Positions 6,337-12,709 of a stretch of 25,706 nt of DNA are shown here, one piece after another. The DNA comes from Parvibacillus sp035426385 (GTDB taxonomy: Bacteria > Bacteroidota > Bacteroidia > Chitinophagales > Saprospiraceae). The first letter of the stretch is position 1, and every line of letters starts with the position of its first letter. The stretch lies in assembly GCA_035426385.1 (NCBI GenBank), contig DAOLZQ010000043.1, forward strand, positions 1 to 25,706, in the 5' to 3' direction. Both the position numbers and the translations under genes were made by a program. The notes below the pieces were generated by a model. It ran no database searches and had not been told where the DNA came from. It saw only the letters and a list, made by a program, of their open reading frames with translations.

Positions 6337-7617
6337 TCAACTAATCATCTTAGCTCCAAAATAAGATTGTACTGCAGTCGGAATACGGATTCCCTCCGGT
6401 GTCTGATGATTTTCCAGCAAGGCAGCGACAATGCGCGCCAGTGCCAGTGAACTGCCATTGAGCGTGTGTAGCAGCTCCATTTTATTATCTGTATTCTTGT
6501 ATCTCAATTTCATGCGATTGGCTTGGTAAGCTTCGAAGTTGGACACCGAGCTCACCTCCAGCCAACGCTCCTGAGCTGCAGACCATACTTCGAAGTCATA
6601 GGTCATTGCTGAAGTAAAGCCCATATCGCCCCCACACAGCCGCAGTATGCGGTAGGGTAGCTCCAGACTCTCCAGTAAGGCAGCTACGTGCTCCACCATT
6701 TCCTGTAGCACTCCATATGAGTTTTCGGGTTTTTCGATGCGGACTAATTCTACTTTGTCAAACTGATGCACTCGATTGAGCCCCTTGACGTGGGCACCAT
6801 ACGAGCCGGCCTCACGTCGAAAGCACGGTGTATATCCGGTGGCTTTCACCGGCAGATCGCTTTCCTTCAATATTTTATCCCGCCAGATATTAGTCACAGG
6901 TACCTCTGCAGTGGGTATCAGATAGAGGTCATCTTTCTCCATGTAGTACATCTGACCTTCCTTGTCGGGTAGTTGCCCCGTGGCATAGGCAGAAGCCTCA
7001 TTGACCAGATAGGGTGGTAGTATTTCTTCATATCCCGCCGCTGTATTGTAGTCCAGGAAATAATTGATGAGCGCACGCTGAAGCTTGGCTCCCTGACCCC
7101 TATAGACGATAAATCCGCTTCCGGTGATAGAGGCTCCTGCCTTCATATCGAAAAGATTGTATTTCTCTGCGAGTTCCCAGTGTGGCACCGAGCCTTCAGC
7201 AAGCACAGGCAGTGGTCTATCCCAGGCACGATAGAGAAAATTATCTTCTGCAGCTACGCCGGCTACGACATCTGCGTGTGGAATATTGGGTACCGTCAGT
7301 AATTTATTCTCGAGCGAAGTCTTGATCGCATGCATTTTTGCTTCTTGCTCACTGATGCCGCCCTTAAGCTCAGCTACCCGAACCTTGAGCTCTGCAGCAA
7401 GCGCCGACTCACCGGTTTTCATCGCTTCGCCGATCTGTCTGGCGAGGCTATTACTCTCACTCAGCATGGTATCCATCTGTGTCTGCACTGCTTTCCGATC
7501 ATCATCCAGTGCGATAATGGTATCCAATATCTGTATTTGTTCGGGTTTCCAATTGCGTTTTTGCAGTCCTGATTCTACTGTTTCGCGGCTTCTGCGTATC
7601 TGATCTATCACTAACAT
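6337..7617 (-). CDS. serS: Seryl-tRNA synthetase
   Basis: 426 residues, the normal length. It charges tRNA-Ser with serine using ATP. The N-terminal ~110 residues form the long antiparallel coiled coil that grips the tRNA long variable arm. Class II motifs follow: motif 2 as CFRREAGSYGAHVKGLNRVHQF with the ATP-binding Arg, the serine/adenylate segment GGDMGFTSAMTYDFEVW, WLEVSSVSNFEAYQANRM, and motif 3 as LNGSSLALARIVAALLENHQ. The gene is divergent from rho. A TATCTTTG box lies 17 bases upstream of the ATG. Confidence 0.98.
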   Translation of the reverse strand: MLVIDQIRRSRETVESGLQKRNWKPEQIQILDTIIALDDDRKAVQTQMDTMLSESNSLARQIGEAMKTGESALAAELKVRVAELKGGISEQEAKMHAIKTSLENKLLTVPNIPHADVVAGVAAEDNFLYRAWDRPLPVLAEGSVPHWELAEKYNLFDMKAGASITGSGFIVYRGQGAKLQRALINYFLDYNTAAGYEEILPPYLVNEASAYATGQLPDKEGQMYYMEKDDLYLIPTAEVPVTNIWRDKILKESDLPVKATGYTPCFRREAGSYGAHVKGLNRVHQFDKVELVRIEKPENSYGVLQEMVEHVAALLESLELPYRILRLCGGDMGFTSAMTYDFEVWSAAQERWLEVSSVSNFEAYQANRMKLRYKNTDNKMELLHTLNGSSLALARIVAALLENHQTPEGIRIPTAVQSYFGAKMIS

Positions 7618-7634
7618 CTTTAAAATTTATAGTG

Positions 7635-7642
7635 CAAAGATA
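7635..7642 (-). promoter_or_regulatory. Candidate -7 box of serS promoter (TATCTTTG)
   Basis: The minus strand reads TATCTTTG, a full match to the Bacteroidota TAnnTTTG element, 17 bases upstream of the serS ATG, implying a very short leader. A TTG -33 element at the expected spacing is not evident. Confidence 0.45.
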
Positions 7643-7664
7643 ATTTTAATCAAAAATTACGTTG

Positions 7665-7672
7665 TACATTTG
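7665..7672 (+). promoter_or_regulatory. Candidate -7 box upstream of rho (TACATTTG)
   Basis: The plus strand reads TACATTTG, matching TAnnTTTG, 277 bases upstream of the rho start. If used, it gives a leader of about 270 nt, in keeping with the autogenous control known for rho in other bacteria. The 7673-7949 stretch otherwise contains no supported gene. Its AAGGAGGT at 7888-7895 is not followed by a start codon at usable distance. Confidence 0.3.
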
Positions 7673-7949
7673 CCACACCATATCCAAATGGCCTATCTGA
7701 AGGATAATTTATTCCAAACCTAATTATTCTCCACTCATGATTTTTCTCGGGTCTTTTTCTCTACTTTAACCATTGAAATTAAGATTTTCCGGGTCGATTG
7801 AGGCTACTTGGTCTGGTTCCAAAAAACCATATATCATATTCCTGAAGTCTTTTCAATTTCATAAAATACAGAGCGGGCTTTAGCTGGAAGGAGGTATAGG
7901 ACCGCGGACATTTTACAATTCTTTTATAATAATCTAACCATACTGAATA

Positions 7950-9701
7950 ATGTACGACATTTTGCAATTAGATGGCATGTTAGTCACAGAGCTTAAAGAA
8001 GTAGCTGAAAAAATCGGCCTTAAGAGTTTCAAAAAACTGAGCAAACAAGAACTGGTGTATAAAATACTAGACCACCAGGCCATAACGAATCCCCTTTCTC
8101 AAGACCAAATAGCCGCTAATGAAGAAGAATCTTCTAAAAGCAAGCCTCACCAAAAAGAAGTGGGTACCAAGCCCAAACGAGGGCGTCCTAAGGCTGATGA
8201 GTCCGCGGAGGAAGCAAAACCCAGCCGTCCTGTCAAAAAAGCGGTGAAGCCCGAGCCGCAGGCTCGTGTAAAGCAACCCGCGACTGAACCCACGCCGCCC
8301 GAGGAGCAGCCAAATGGCGAAGAAAAGCCGCGTATCAGACGGTTTACCAGTACGCATCTCCAGCAGATCTCTGCTAGCTCAGATACACCTGAAGTCCCTA
8401 GCACCCCCATCCCTACAAAACCTGCAGCTCCGCCTGTTGCGAAAGCAGACACCACAGAGGTAAAACATGAAGAAACTGAGCCTGCTGAAGTAAAACCAAC
8501 CCACAAAAAAGTACATAAGACCACCCAGACACCGGTCAAGCAAGAACCTGAAGAGCCCGCAGCACCTAAGTTCAATATCGACTTCGACGGCATGATCGAA
8601 GGCGAAGGTGTACTGGAGATGATGATCGATGGCTACGGCTTTCTACGCTCATCTGATTATAATTACCTGACCTCTCCCGATGATATCTATGTCTCTCCAT
8701 CTCAGATCAAACTATTTGGTCTGAAGACAGGTGATACTGTAAAGGGATTCATCCGCCCTCCCAAAGAAGGTGAAAAGTATTTTGCCCTCATCCGGGTATC
8801 TCACATCAATGGTCTGGAACCGAATCAGATTAGAGACCGCGTACCCTTTGACTATCTGACTCCCTTATTCCCTCAAGAAAAATTTAATCTTACGTTGTCT
8901 CCTGTCGGTAAGGACTATGGAAACCGTATGATCGACCTCTTCACACCCATAGGCAAGGGTCAGCGCGGACTGATCGTGGCACAACCGAAGACAGGTAAAA
9001 CCTTCCTGCTCAAGGATATCGCCAATGCTATTTCAGCCAATCACCCTGAATGCTTCCTCATAGTGCTACTAGTGGACGAACGTCCGGAAGAGGTGACAGA
9101 TATGAGACGCAGTGTCAACGCCGAGGTAGTCGCCAGTACATTTGACGAACCGGCAGAAAATCACGTCAAGGTAGCCGGCATCGTACTTGAAAAAGCAAAA
9201 AGACTCGTCGAATGTGGCCATGATGTGGTCATTCTGCTCGACTCCATCACCAGGCTGGCACGTGCTTACAATACGGTCGCACCCGCCAGTGGCAAAGTGC
9301 TATCAGGTGGTGTAGAGGCCAATGCCCTCCACAAACCCAAGAAATTCTTCGGTGCCGCAAGGAAAATAGAAAATGGCGGTTCACTCACTATCCTGGCCAC
9401 CGCGCTGATCGATACCGGCTCAAAGATGGATGGTGTGATCTTCGAAGAGTTCAAGGGAACAGGTAATATGGAGCTCCAGCTAGACCGTGGACTGGCCAAC
9501 AAGCGACTCTATCCTGCCATCGACCTTACTAAATCAAGCACTCGAAGAGAGGATCTGTTGCAAGATAAAGAGACCCTTCAGCGGATGTTTATACTCAGAA
9601 ACCAACTGGCAGATATGCGCTCAGATGAAGCCATGGAATTCCTTAGGAAATATATGATCGGTACGACCAGTAATGAGGAGTTTCTTCGCAGTATGAATTG
9701 A
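7950..9701 (+). CDS. rho: Transcription termination factor Rho with extended N-terminal insertion
   Basis: 583 residues versus about 420 in E. coli. Rho is the hexameric RNA-dependent ATPase/translocase that ends transcription. Residues 1-45 are the Rho_N helical domain (LVTELKEVAEKIGLKSFKKL). Residues about 50-208 are a low-complexity Lys/Pro/Glu/Thr-rich insert, with an AT-hook-like KRGRPK at 76-81. The cold-shock-like RNA-binding domain follows (219-300: EGVLEMMIDGYGFLRSSDYN, SPDDIYVSPSQI). The ATPase core has Walker A QPKTGKT (345-351), DERPEEVTDM, Walker B VVILLD (426-431) with SITRLARAYN, the Q-loop/R-loop KVLSGGVEANALHKPK, and arginine-finger region GGSLTILATALIDTGSKMD. Disordered inserts of this type are known in Bacteroidota and can promote RNA binding or phase separation. 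Start ATG at 7950. Confidence 0.97.
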   Translation: MYDILQLDGMLVTELKEVAEKIGLKSFKKLSKQELVYKILDHQAITNPLSQDQIAANEEESSKSKPHQKEVGTKPKRGRPKADESAEEAKPSRPVKKAVKPEPQARVKQPATEPTPPEEQPNGEEKPRIRRFTSTHLQQISASSDTPEVPSTPIPTKPAAPPVAKADTTEVKHEETEPAEVKPTHKKVHKTTQTPVKQEPEEPAAPKFNIDFDGMIEGEGVLEMMIDGYGFLRSSDYNYLTSPDDIYVSPSQIKLFGLKTGDTVKGFIRPPKEGEKYFALIRVSHINGLEPNQIRDRVPFDYLTPLFPQEKFNLTLSPVGKDYGNRMIDLFTPIGKGQRGLIVAQPKTGKTFLLKDIANAISANHPECFLIVLLVDERPEEVTDMRRSVNAEVVASTFDEPAENHVKVAGIVLEKAKRLVECGHDVVILLDSITRLARAYNTVAPASGKVLSGGVEANALHKPKKFFGAARKIENGGSLTILATALIDTGSKMDGVIFEEFKGTGNMELQLDRGLANKRLYPAIDLTKSSTRREDLLQDKETLQRMFILRNQLADMRSDEAMEFLRKYMIGTTSNEEFLRSMN

Positions 9702-9792
9702 GCAAATTAAATTTTGGCAACTTGTCTATTCAAGCAGCGTTATAAATTTATATTTTGCTTACTTTTAAGGGATTAAATAAAATAAATTGGCT

Positions 9793-10617
9793 ATGAAAAA
9801 GATTTTGGTTCCTACAGATTTTAGTGCGAGTGCGGTGCATGCTGCTAATATTGCTATGATGATCGGTGCAAAATCAAATGCAGACATCATACTGTTTCAC
9901 TCCTCCAATCCCAATGAAGGCATGAATAACAGTGTGTATTCCCCGATCTTTATACATGAATACTACGAAGTAAAGAAGCAGGCCCTCGCAGAGGCGGCCT
10001 TGCAGCTCAAGGCATCCGGCTACGCTGGCAATATCTTGCCTGATTACCAGATTGACTTTACGGTCACCTCTATAGTGAACGCAGCAGAGGAGAACAATGT
10101 GGACCTCATCGTGATGGGCTCTACAGGTTCCAGTGGCCTTCAGGGTATGATCATGGGCTCTACCGCGGGTGGTGTCATCGTACAGTCCAAGCATCCGGTG
10201 TTTGTCGTGCCTAAAGATTATGTCTTCAGCGACAATGGTACTGAAGCCTTTGTAGCTTCCGACTACATCACACCTGTGGATGAGCGTTCGGTTGCCTTAC
10301 TTACATTTCTCAAACAGAATTTTGCCTTCAAATATACCTCCGTTCACGTGGACAAGGATTCTACCTCCACCAGCGATACTGAAAAATTTCTGACCGACAA
10401 CTTTGGTGACCTGCTAAGTGGTCAGCTGGTACTAGAAGGAGATTATGTGACCGATACACTTCTGGAGCTGAGGGAAGATAAGCCCCGCTCTATACTGTGT
10501 ACCATCACTAAGCACCGCAACTGGTTTGAGCGCATCTTTTCACAGAGCGTCTCTAAATCGCTCTCACATCATGGCGATGTTCCATTGCTCTGTCTGCAGG
10601 AAAAAGTGACAAATTAA
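9793..10617 (+). CDS. Universal stress protein, tandem UspA domains
   Basis: 274 residues from the chosen ATG; a TTG two codons upstream (9787) is possible but MKKILVPTDFS is the standard Usp N-terminus. Two Usp domains are present. The first (about 1-145) has VPTDFSASA, VDLIVMGSTGSSGLQG and GSTAGGVI, the G-2x-G-9x-G(S/T) ATP-binding pattern, then HPVFVVP. The second (about 150-274) is degenerate, with no glycine loop but ending SKSLSHHGDVPLLCL. The family binds nucleotides and responds to starvation, hypoxia or envelope stress. It is a separate unit after rho. The segment TTATATTTTG at 9748-9757 is a near match to a -7 box. Confidence 0.9.
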   Translation: MKKILVPTDFSASAVHAANIAMMIGAKSNADIILFHSSNPNEGMNNSVYSPIFIHEYYEVKKQALAEAALQLKASGYAGNILPDYQIDFTVTSIVNAAEENNVDLIVMGSTGSSGLQGMIMGSTAGGVIVQSKHPVFVVPKDYVFSDNGTEAFVASDYITPVDERSVALLTFLKQNFAFKYTSVHVDKDSTSTSDTEKFLTDNFGDLLSGQLVLEGDYVTDTLLELREDKPRSILCTITKHRNWFERIFSQSVSKSLSHHGDVPLLCLQEKVTN

Positions 10618-10660
10618 TATACGAAAAAAAACTATGTTAGAAAAAGTGTAATTTTTTTCA

Positions 10661-10687
10661 TTGATTATCAGGAAAGTATTACCTTTG
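10661..10687 (+). promoter_or_regulatory. Promoter of rpmH (TTG-N16-TACCTTTG)
   Basis: TTG at 10661-10663 is followed after 16 bases by TACCTTTG (10680-10687), matching the Bacteroidota pattern TTG-N17-23-TAnnTTTG within one base of spacing. The rpmH ATG is 31 bases downstream, giving a short leader. Confidence 0.65.
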
Positions 10688-10718
10688 TCGCTCTTTTTAA
10701 AAATATAATCTTATATCG

Positions 10719-10874
10719 ATGAAACGGACATTCCAGCCTTCCAGGCGCAAAAGATTGAACAAGCATGGCTTCCGTAGCCGTATGGCCACTAAGAATGGTC
10801 GTCGTATCCTGGCCAATCGCAGGGCGAAAGGACGTCACCGACTAAGCGTGTCGGATGATATGTCTTCAAAATAA
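10719..10874 (+). CDS. rpmH: 50S ribosomal protein L34
   Basis: 51 residues, MKRTFQPSRRKRLNKHGFRS then RMATKNGRRILANRRAKGRH. This is the strongly conserved L34 sequence (MKRTFQPSxxKRxxxHGFRxRMxTxxGRxxLxxRRxKGR). It is a small basic protein of the large subunit near the exit-tunnel region. The C-terminal tail RLSVSDDMSSK is slightly longer and more acidic than in E. coli, as is common in Bacteroidota. It precedes rnpA, as in nearly all bacteria. Confidence 0.97.
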   Translation: MKRTFQPSRRKRLNKHGFRSRMATKNGRRILANRRAKGRHRLSVSDDMSSK

Positions 10875-10898
10875 TACACGAAAGTCTAAATAAATGAG

Positions 10899-10932
10899 AG
10901 CGTCTGGTTATTTTTAACCCGACGCTTTTTTT
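10899..10932 (+). terminator. Intrinsic terminator/attenuator between rpmH and rnpA
   Basis: AGCGTC (10899-10904) pairs with GACGCT (10921-10926). After one mismatch, GGTT (10906-10909) pairs with AACC (10916-10919) around an ATTTTT loop. Seven T residues (10926-10932) follow and end directly at the rnpA ATG (10933). This is a standard Rho-independent terminator shape. Its U-run would occupy the rnpA ribosome-binding position, so rnpA depends on readthrough of it or on a promoter of its own. Confidence 0.75.
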
Positions 10933-11325
10933 ATGTCTGCACAAAAATACACACTCGGCAAATCCAAAAAACTCAAGGGTAAGGCCAATATTGAGCGGCT
11001 CTTCGCCTCCGGTCGTTCCCTATTTAAGCATCCGATCAAGTTGATTTATGGTATCGAGCCACCTCAATCCGGTAAGACAACGTTTCAAATGGGGGCAGCA
11101 GTCTCAAAAAAGAATATCCGCAGTGCAGTCGGGCGCAACACCATCAAGCGGCACCTTCGGGAGGCAGTTCGACTCCAGCAGCATGAATTAACAGCGGAAC
11201 GCAACTATAAGCTCATGTTTATCTACGTAGGTCCTACGGAGGTACAACCCACACACATACATACAGCAATACGTTATCTGTTGCAGCAAGTGGCTCACCT
11301 GCCACAAAATGAGACAGACAAATGA
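10933..11325 (+). CDS. rnpA: Ribonuclease P protein component
   Basis: 130 residues, normal length. It is the protein cofactor of RNase P, which helps the catalytic RNA remove 5' leaders from precursor tRNAs. The N-terminus YTLGKSKKLKGKANIERLFA with SGRS matches the family entry (xxLxKSxRLxxxxxIxxLFxxGxS). GAAVSKKNIRSAVGRNTIKR then HLREAVR contains the RNR signature (RxxxKRxxRE) that contacts RNA. The start is the ATG directly after the T-run of the terminator hairpin. It ends in ATGA overlap with the next gene. Confidence 0.95.
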   Translation: MSAQKYTLGKSKKLKGKANIERLFASGRSLFKHPIKLIYGIEPPQSGKTTFQMGAAVSKKNIRSAVGRNTIKRHLREAVRLQQHELTAERNYKLMFIYVGPTEVQPTHIHTAIRYLLQQVAHLPQNETDK

Positions 11326-11840
11326 TGAGAAGAAAAATAATCAATACACTTATACTTGCTCTTTGCCTGAGTAGTGGCATGATATCTACCTCAGTTAGTG
11401 CTCAAAAATACCTGCAGGTTGAAAATTATAAAGGTAAGGTACTGGAGCGATATGGGGCCGGAGATGAGGTCGCCTTTTTGCTACACAATGATCCTGTCGA
11501 GCACCACGGCTCTATCATGCGTCTGGACCCGGACAATAATCTGATTTATTTCGAAGGCTGGGTCGTTTCGCCGGATAGCCTCAGTGGCATTCGCAGCCGC
11601 AAGACCAAGACCATTCGTCGCATAGGCCAGTATTTATTTATCAGTGGTGGCGTCGCCCTTATTAATTCTGTACTTGCTACCCTGATCTTTAAGCCGGACA
11701 ATTCAAAGCCATTTCTCATTATTAGTGGGTCTATGACAGCTGCGGGCTTGGCACTGAAAGCCGCAGGTCGTAAAAATAAACTGTACCACATACCTACACG
11801 ATACAAAACCAGGATGATCGACCTGACCTTTTACAATTAA
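11322..11840 (+). CDS. Secreted/envelope protein of unknown function
   Basis: 172 residues, overlapping rnpA by four bases (ATGA), so probably translated from the same message. An N-terminal signal peptide is clear (MMRRK, hydrophobic LILALCLSSGMISTS, cleavage near VSA-QK). A mostly beta region (about 30-95: VEDNYKG-like start, VLERYGAGDEVAFLL, IMRLDPDNNLIYFEGWVVSP) resembles small beta-sandwich envelope domains. It is followed by two hydrophobic segments (about 102-123 and 129-148) and a basic tail. No family is recognised. In many bacteria yidD follows rnpA; here this gene takes that place but shows no YidD features. Confidence 0.7.
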   Translation: MMRRKIINTLILALCLSSGMISTSVSAQKYLQVENYKGKVLERYGAGDEVAFLLHNDPVEHHGSIMRLDPDNNLIYFEGWVVSPDSLSGIRSRKTKTIRRIGQYLFISGGVALINSVLATLIFKPDNSKPFLIISGSMTAAGLALKAAGRKNKLYHIPTRYKTRMIDLTFYN

Positions 11841-11873
11841 TTAATCGGGTAAGGAATTTCATTCTTACTTTTT

Positions 11874-11957
11874 GGGCGTGTCCCCGCCTTTGGCGTGGTC
11901 GGGCTATACGCTTTTAGTCCTCGCTTCGCTAAGGACTATCGCTGCTATCCCTCACGC
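11874..11957. repeat. Structured REP-like intergenic element
   Basis: An 84-base element with GGGCGTG at its left end and the imperfect inverted counterpart CTCACGC at its right. It contains two internal hairpins: CCGCC-TTT-GGCG at about 11883-11895, and AGTCCT...AGGACT at about 11915-11936 with GC-rich interior. From memory, elements ending CAATCCCT(C/A)ACGC or CTATCCCTCACGC with a nested GTCCT/AGGAC stem are common dispersed repeats in Bacteroidota genomes. An open frame of 61 codons through it is not considered a gene. Confidence 0.6.
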
Positions 11958-12079
11958 TTGGAGGGCTTAATTCTGCAGTGCATCCTTACTTTATTCAGTT
12001 CTAGAAACACTCAAAACCCCAAGGTCACATATATCATGCGGGTCTTTTTCGGGGAAAAATTCCCATGGATAAGAGCTTA

Positions 12080-12092
12080 GCCCTGAAAGGGC
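12080..12092. repeat. Short hairpin GCCCT-GAA-AGGGC, dispersed-repeat type
   Basis: GCCCT (12080-12084) and AGGGC (12088-12092) pair around GAA, followed by GCAATA and, 12 bases on, GAGGGCAACC. Sequences of the form AGCCCTGAAAGGGCG...AGGGCAACGCCC are widespread intergenic repeats; this copy is partial. The rest of 11958-12162 holds no recognisable gene. Confidence 0.45.
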
Positions 12093-12162
12093 GCAATAAA
12101 ACAACGAGGGCAACCAACAAAAAATCAAATAAGATCTCGCAATATTTTATATCTCAGTTAGA

Positions 12163-12182
12163 AATACGTTTATTTGTGTATT
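12163..12182. promoter_or_regulatory. Candidate dyad operator upstream of the Rrf2 gene
   Basis: AATAC (12163-12167) and GTATT (12178-12182) are inverted repeats with a 10-base spacer, 22 bases before the Rrf2 start. TACGTTTA at 12165-12172 is a 7/8 match to a -7 box. Both this dyad and the one before the downstream gene contain GTGTA in the right half. Autoregulation by the Rrf2 protein is inferred. Confidence 0.35.
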
Positions 12183-12204
12183 AAGACTAATTAAAAATAA
12201 TACG

Positions 12205-12642
12205 TTGAAAATCCTTTCCAAAGCGAGTGAATATGGTCTAAGGGCATTAATGTCGATGGTAATAAAGACAAAAGATCAGCAATTTGTCAGTATCCGTGAA
12301 CTTTCAGATGAGCTCGATATTTCTTTCCAGTTCCTGACTAAAATCTTGCAATCACTTAATCAAGCACAAATTATTGTGTCAAGTAAGGGTCCTAAGGGCG
12401 GGGTGGCCTTTAAGTACTCTCCGGACAAAATCTTGCTCAGCGAGGTTATCAAAGTGCTGGAAGGAGAGGATTTCTTCGATAAATGCATCATCGGTTTACC
12501 TGATTGCGGTGAAGCCGTTCCGTGCCCAATGCACGAGATTTGGAAAGAAATCAAAGAATCTTTAAAAGACAAACTTGAACATACCAATGTTGCAGAAATG
12601 GGTATCAATATAGAAGAAGGCAAGATTCGACTAAGACCCTGA
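12205..12642 (+). CDS. Rrf2-family Fe-S transcriptional regulator, probably NsrR-like
   Basis: 145 residues, the usual Rrf2 length. The start is TTG at 12205; the next Met is residue 16, inside the first conserved helix (KASEYGLRALM), so the TTG start is strongly favoured. The winged helix covers residues 1-85: ISFQFLTKILQSLNQAQIIV is the recognition helix region and KGPKGGVAF the wing (RGxxGGY position). Cys94, Cys101 and Cys107 (C-x6-C-x5-C, then PMHEIW) match the cluster-binding cysteines of IscR/NsrR-type proteins, so a Fe-S cluster is likely. NsrR senses NO through such a cluster and represses NO-detoxifying genes. The next gene, 67 bases downstream, is an NO reductase family enzyme, which makes NO sensing the best inference. 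Confidence 0.88.
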   Translation: MKILSKASEYGLRALMSMVIKTKDQQFVSIRELSDELDISFQFLTKILQSLNQAQIIVSSKGPKGGVAFKYSPDKILLSEVIKVLEGEDFFDKCIIGLPDCGEAVPCPMHEIWKEIKESLKDKLEHTNVAEMGINIEEGKIRLRP

Positions 12643-12678
12643 CTTTTTTTTATACTATATAATATATAATACTATTAT

Positions 12679-12701
12679 ATTTACATTGATCTAGTGTAAA
12701 T
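12679..12701. promoter_or_regulatory. Candidate NO-regulator operator before nod/norB
   Basis: ATTTACA (12679-12685) and TGTAAAT (12695-12701) form a perfect 7-bp inverted repeat with a 9-base spacer, 23 bp in all, the overall length usual for NsrR operators. TATATTTA at 12676-12683 is a 7/8 match to the -7 box, so a bound regulator would block it. The ATG is 9 bases beyond. No TTG -33 element is present, as expected if an activator or altered promoter is used. Confidence 0.5.
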
Positions 12702-12709
12702 TATATTTT

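Noticed and set aside
7888..7895. Perfect AAGGAGGT in the rho leader
   Set aside because: No start codon at usable distance downstream; Bacteroidota rarely use this signal.
7779..7967. 62-codon minus-strand frame in the rho leader
   Set aside because: No family resemblance, overlaps the rho start, and composition is that of a leader read backwards.
8147..8593. 148-codon minus-strand frame opposite rho
   Set aside because: Antisense of the low-complexity Lys/Pro insert; the Gly/Ser/Cys-rich translation is a composition artefact.
11895..12080. 61-codon plus-strand frame
   Set aside because: Runs through the hairpin-rich REP-like element and shows no protein-like features.
12688..12701. FNR-type box (TTGAT-N4-ATCAA) before nod
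   Set aside because: The left half TTGAT is exact but the right half TGTAA fits poorly; the ATTTACA/TGTAAAT dyad explains the site better.
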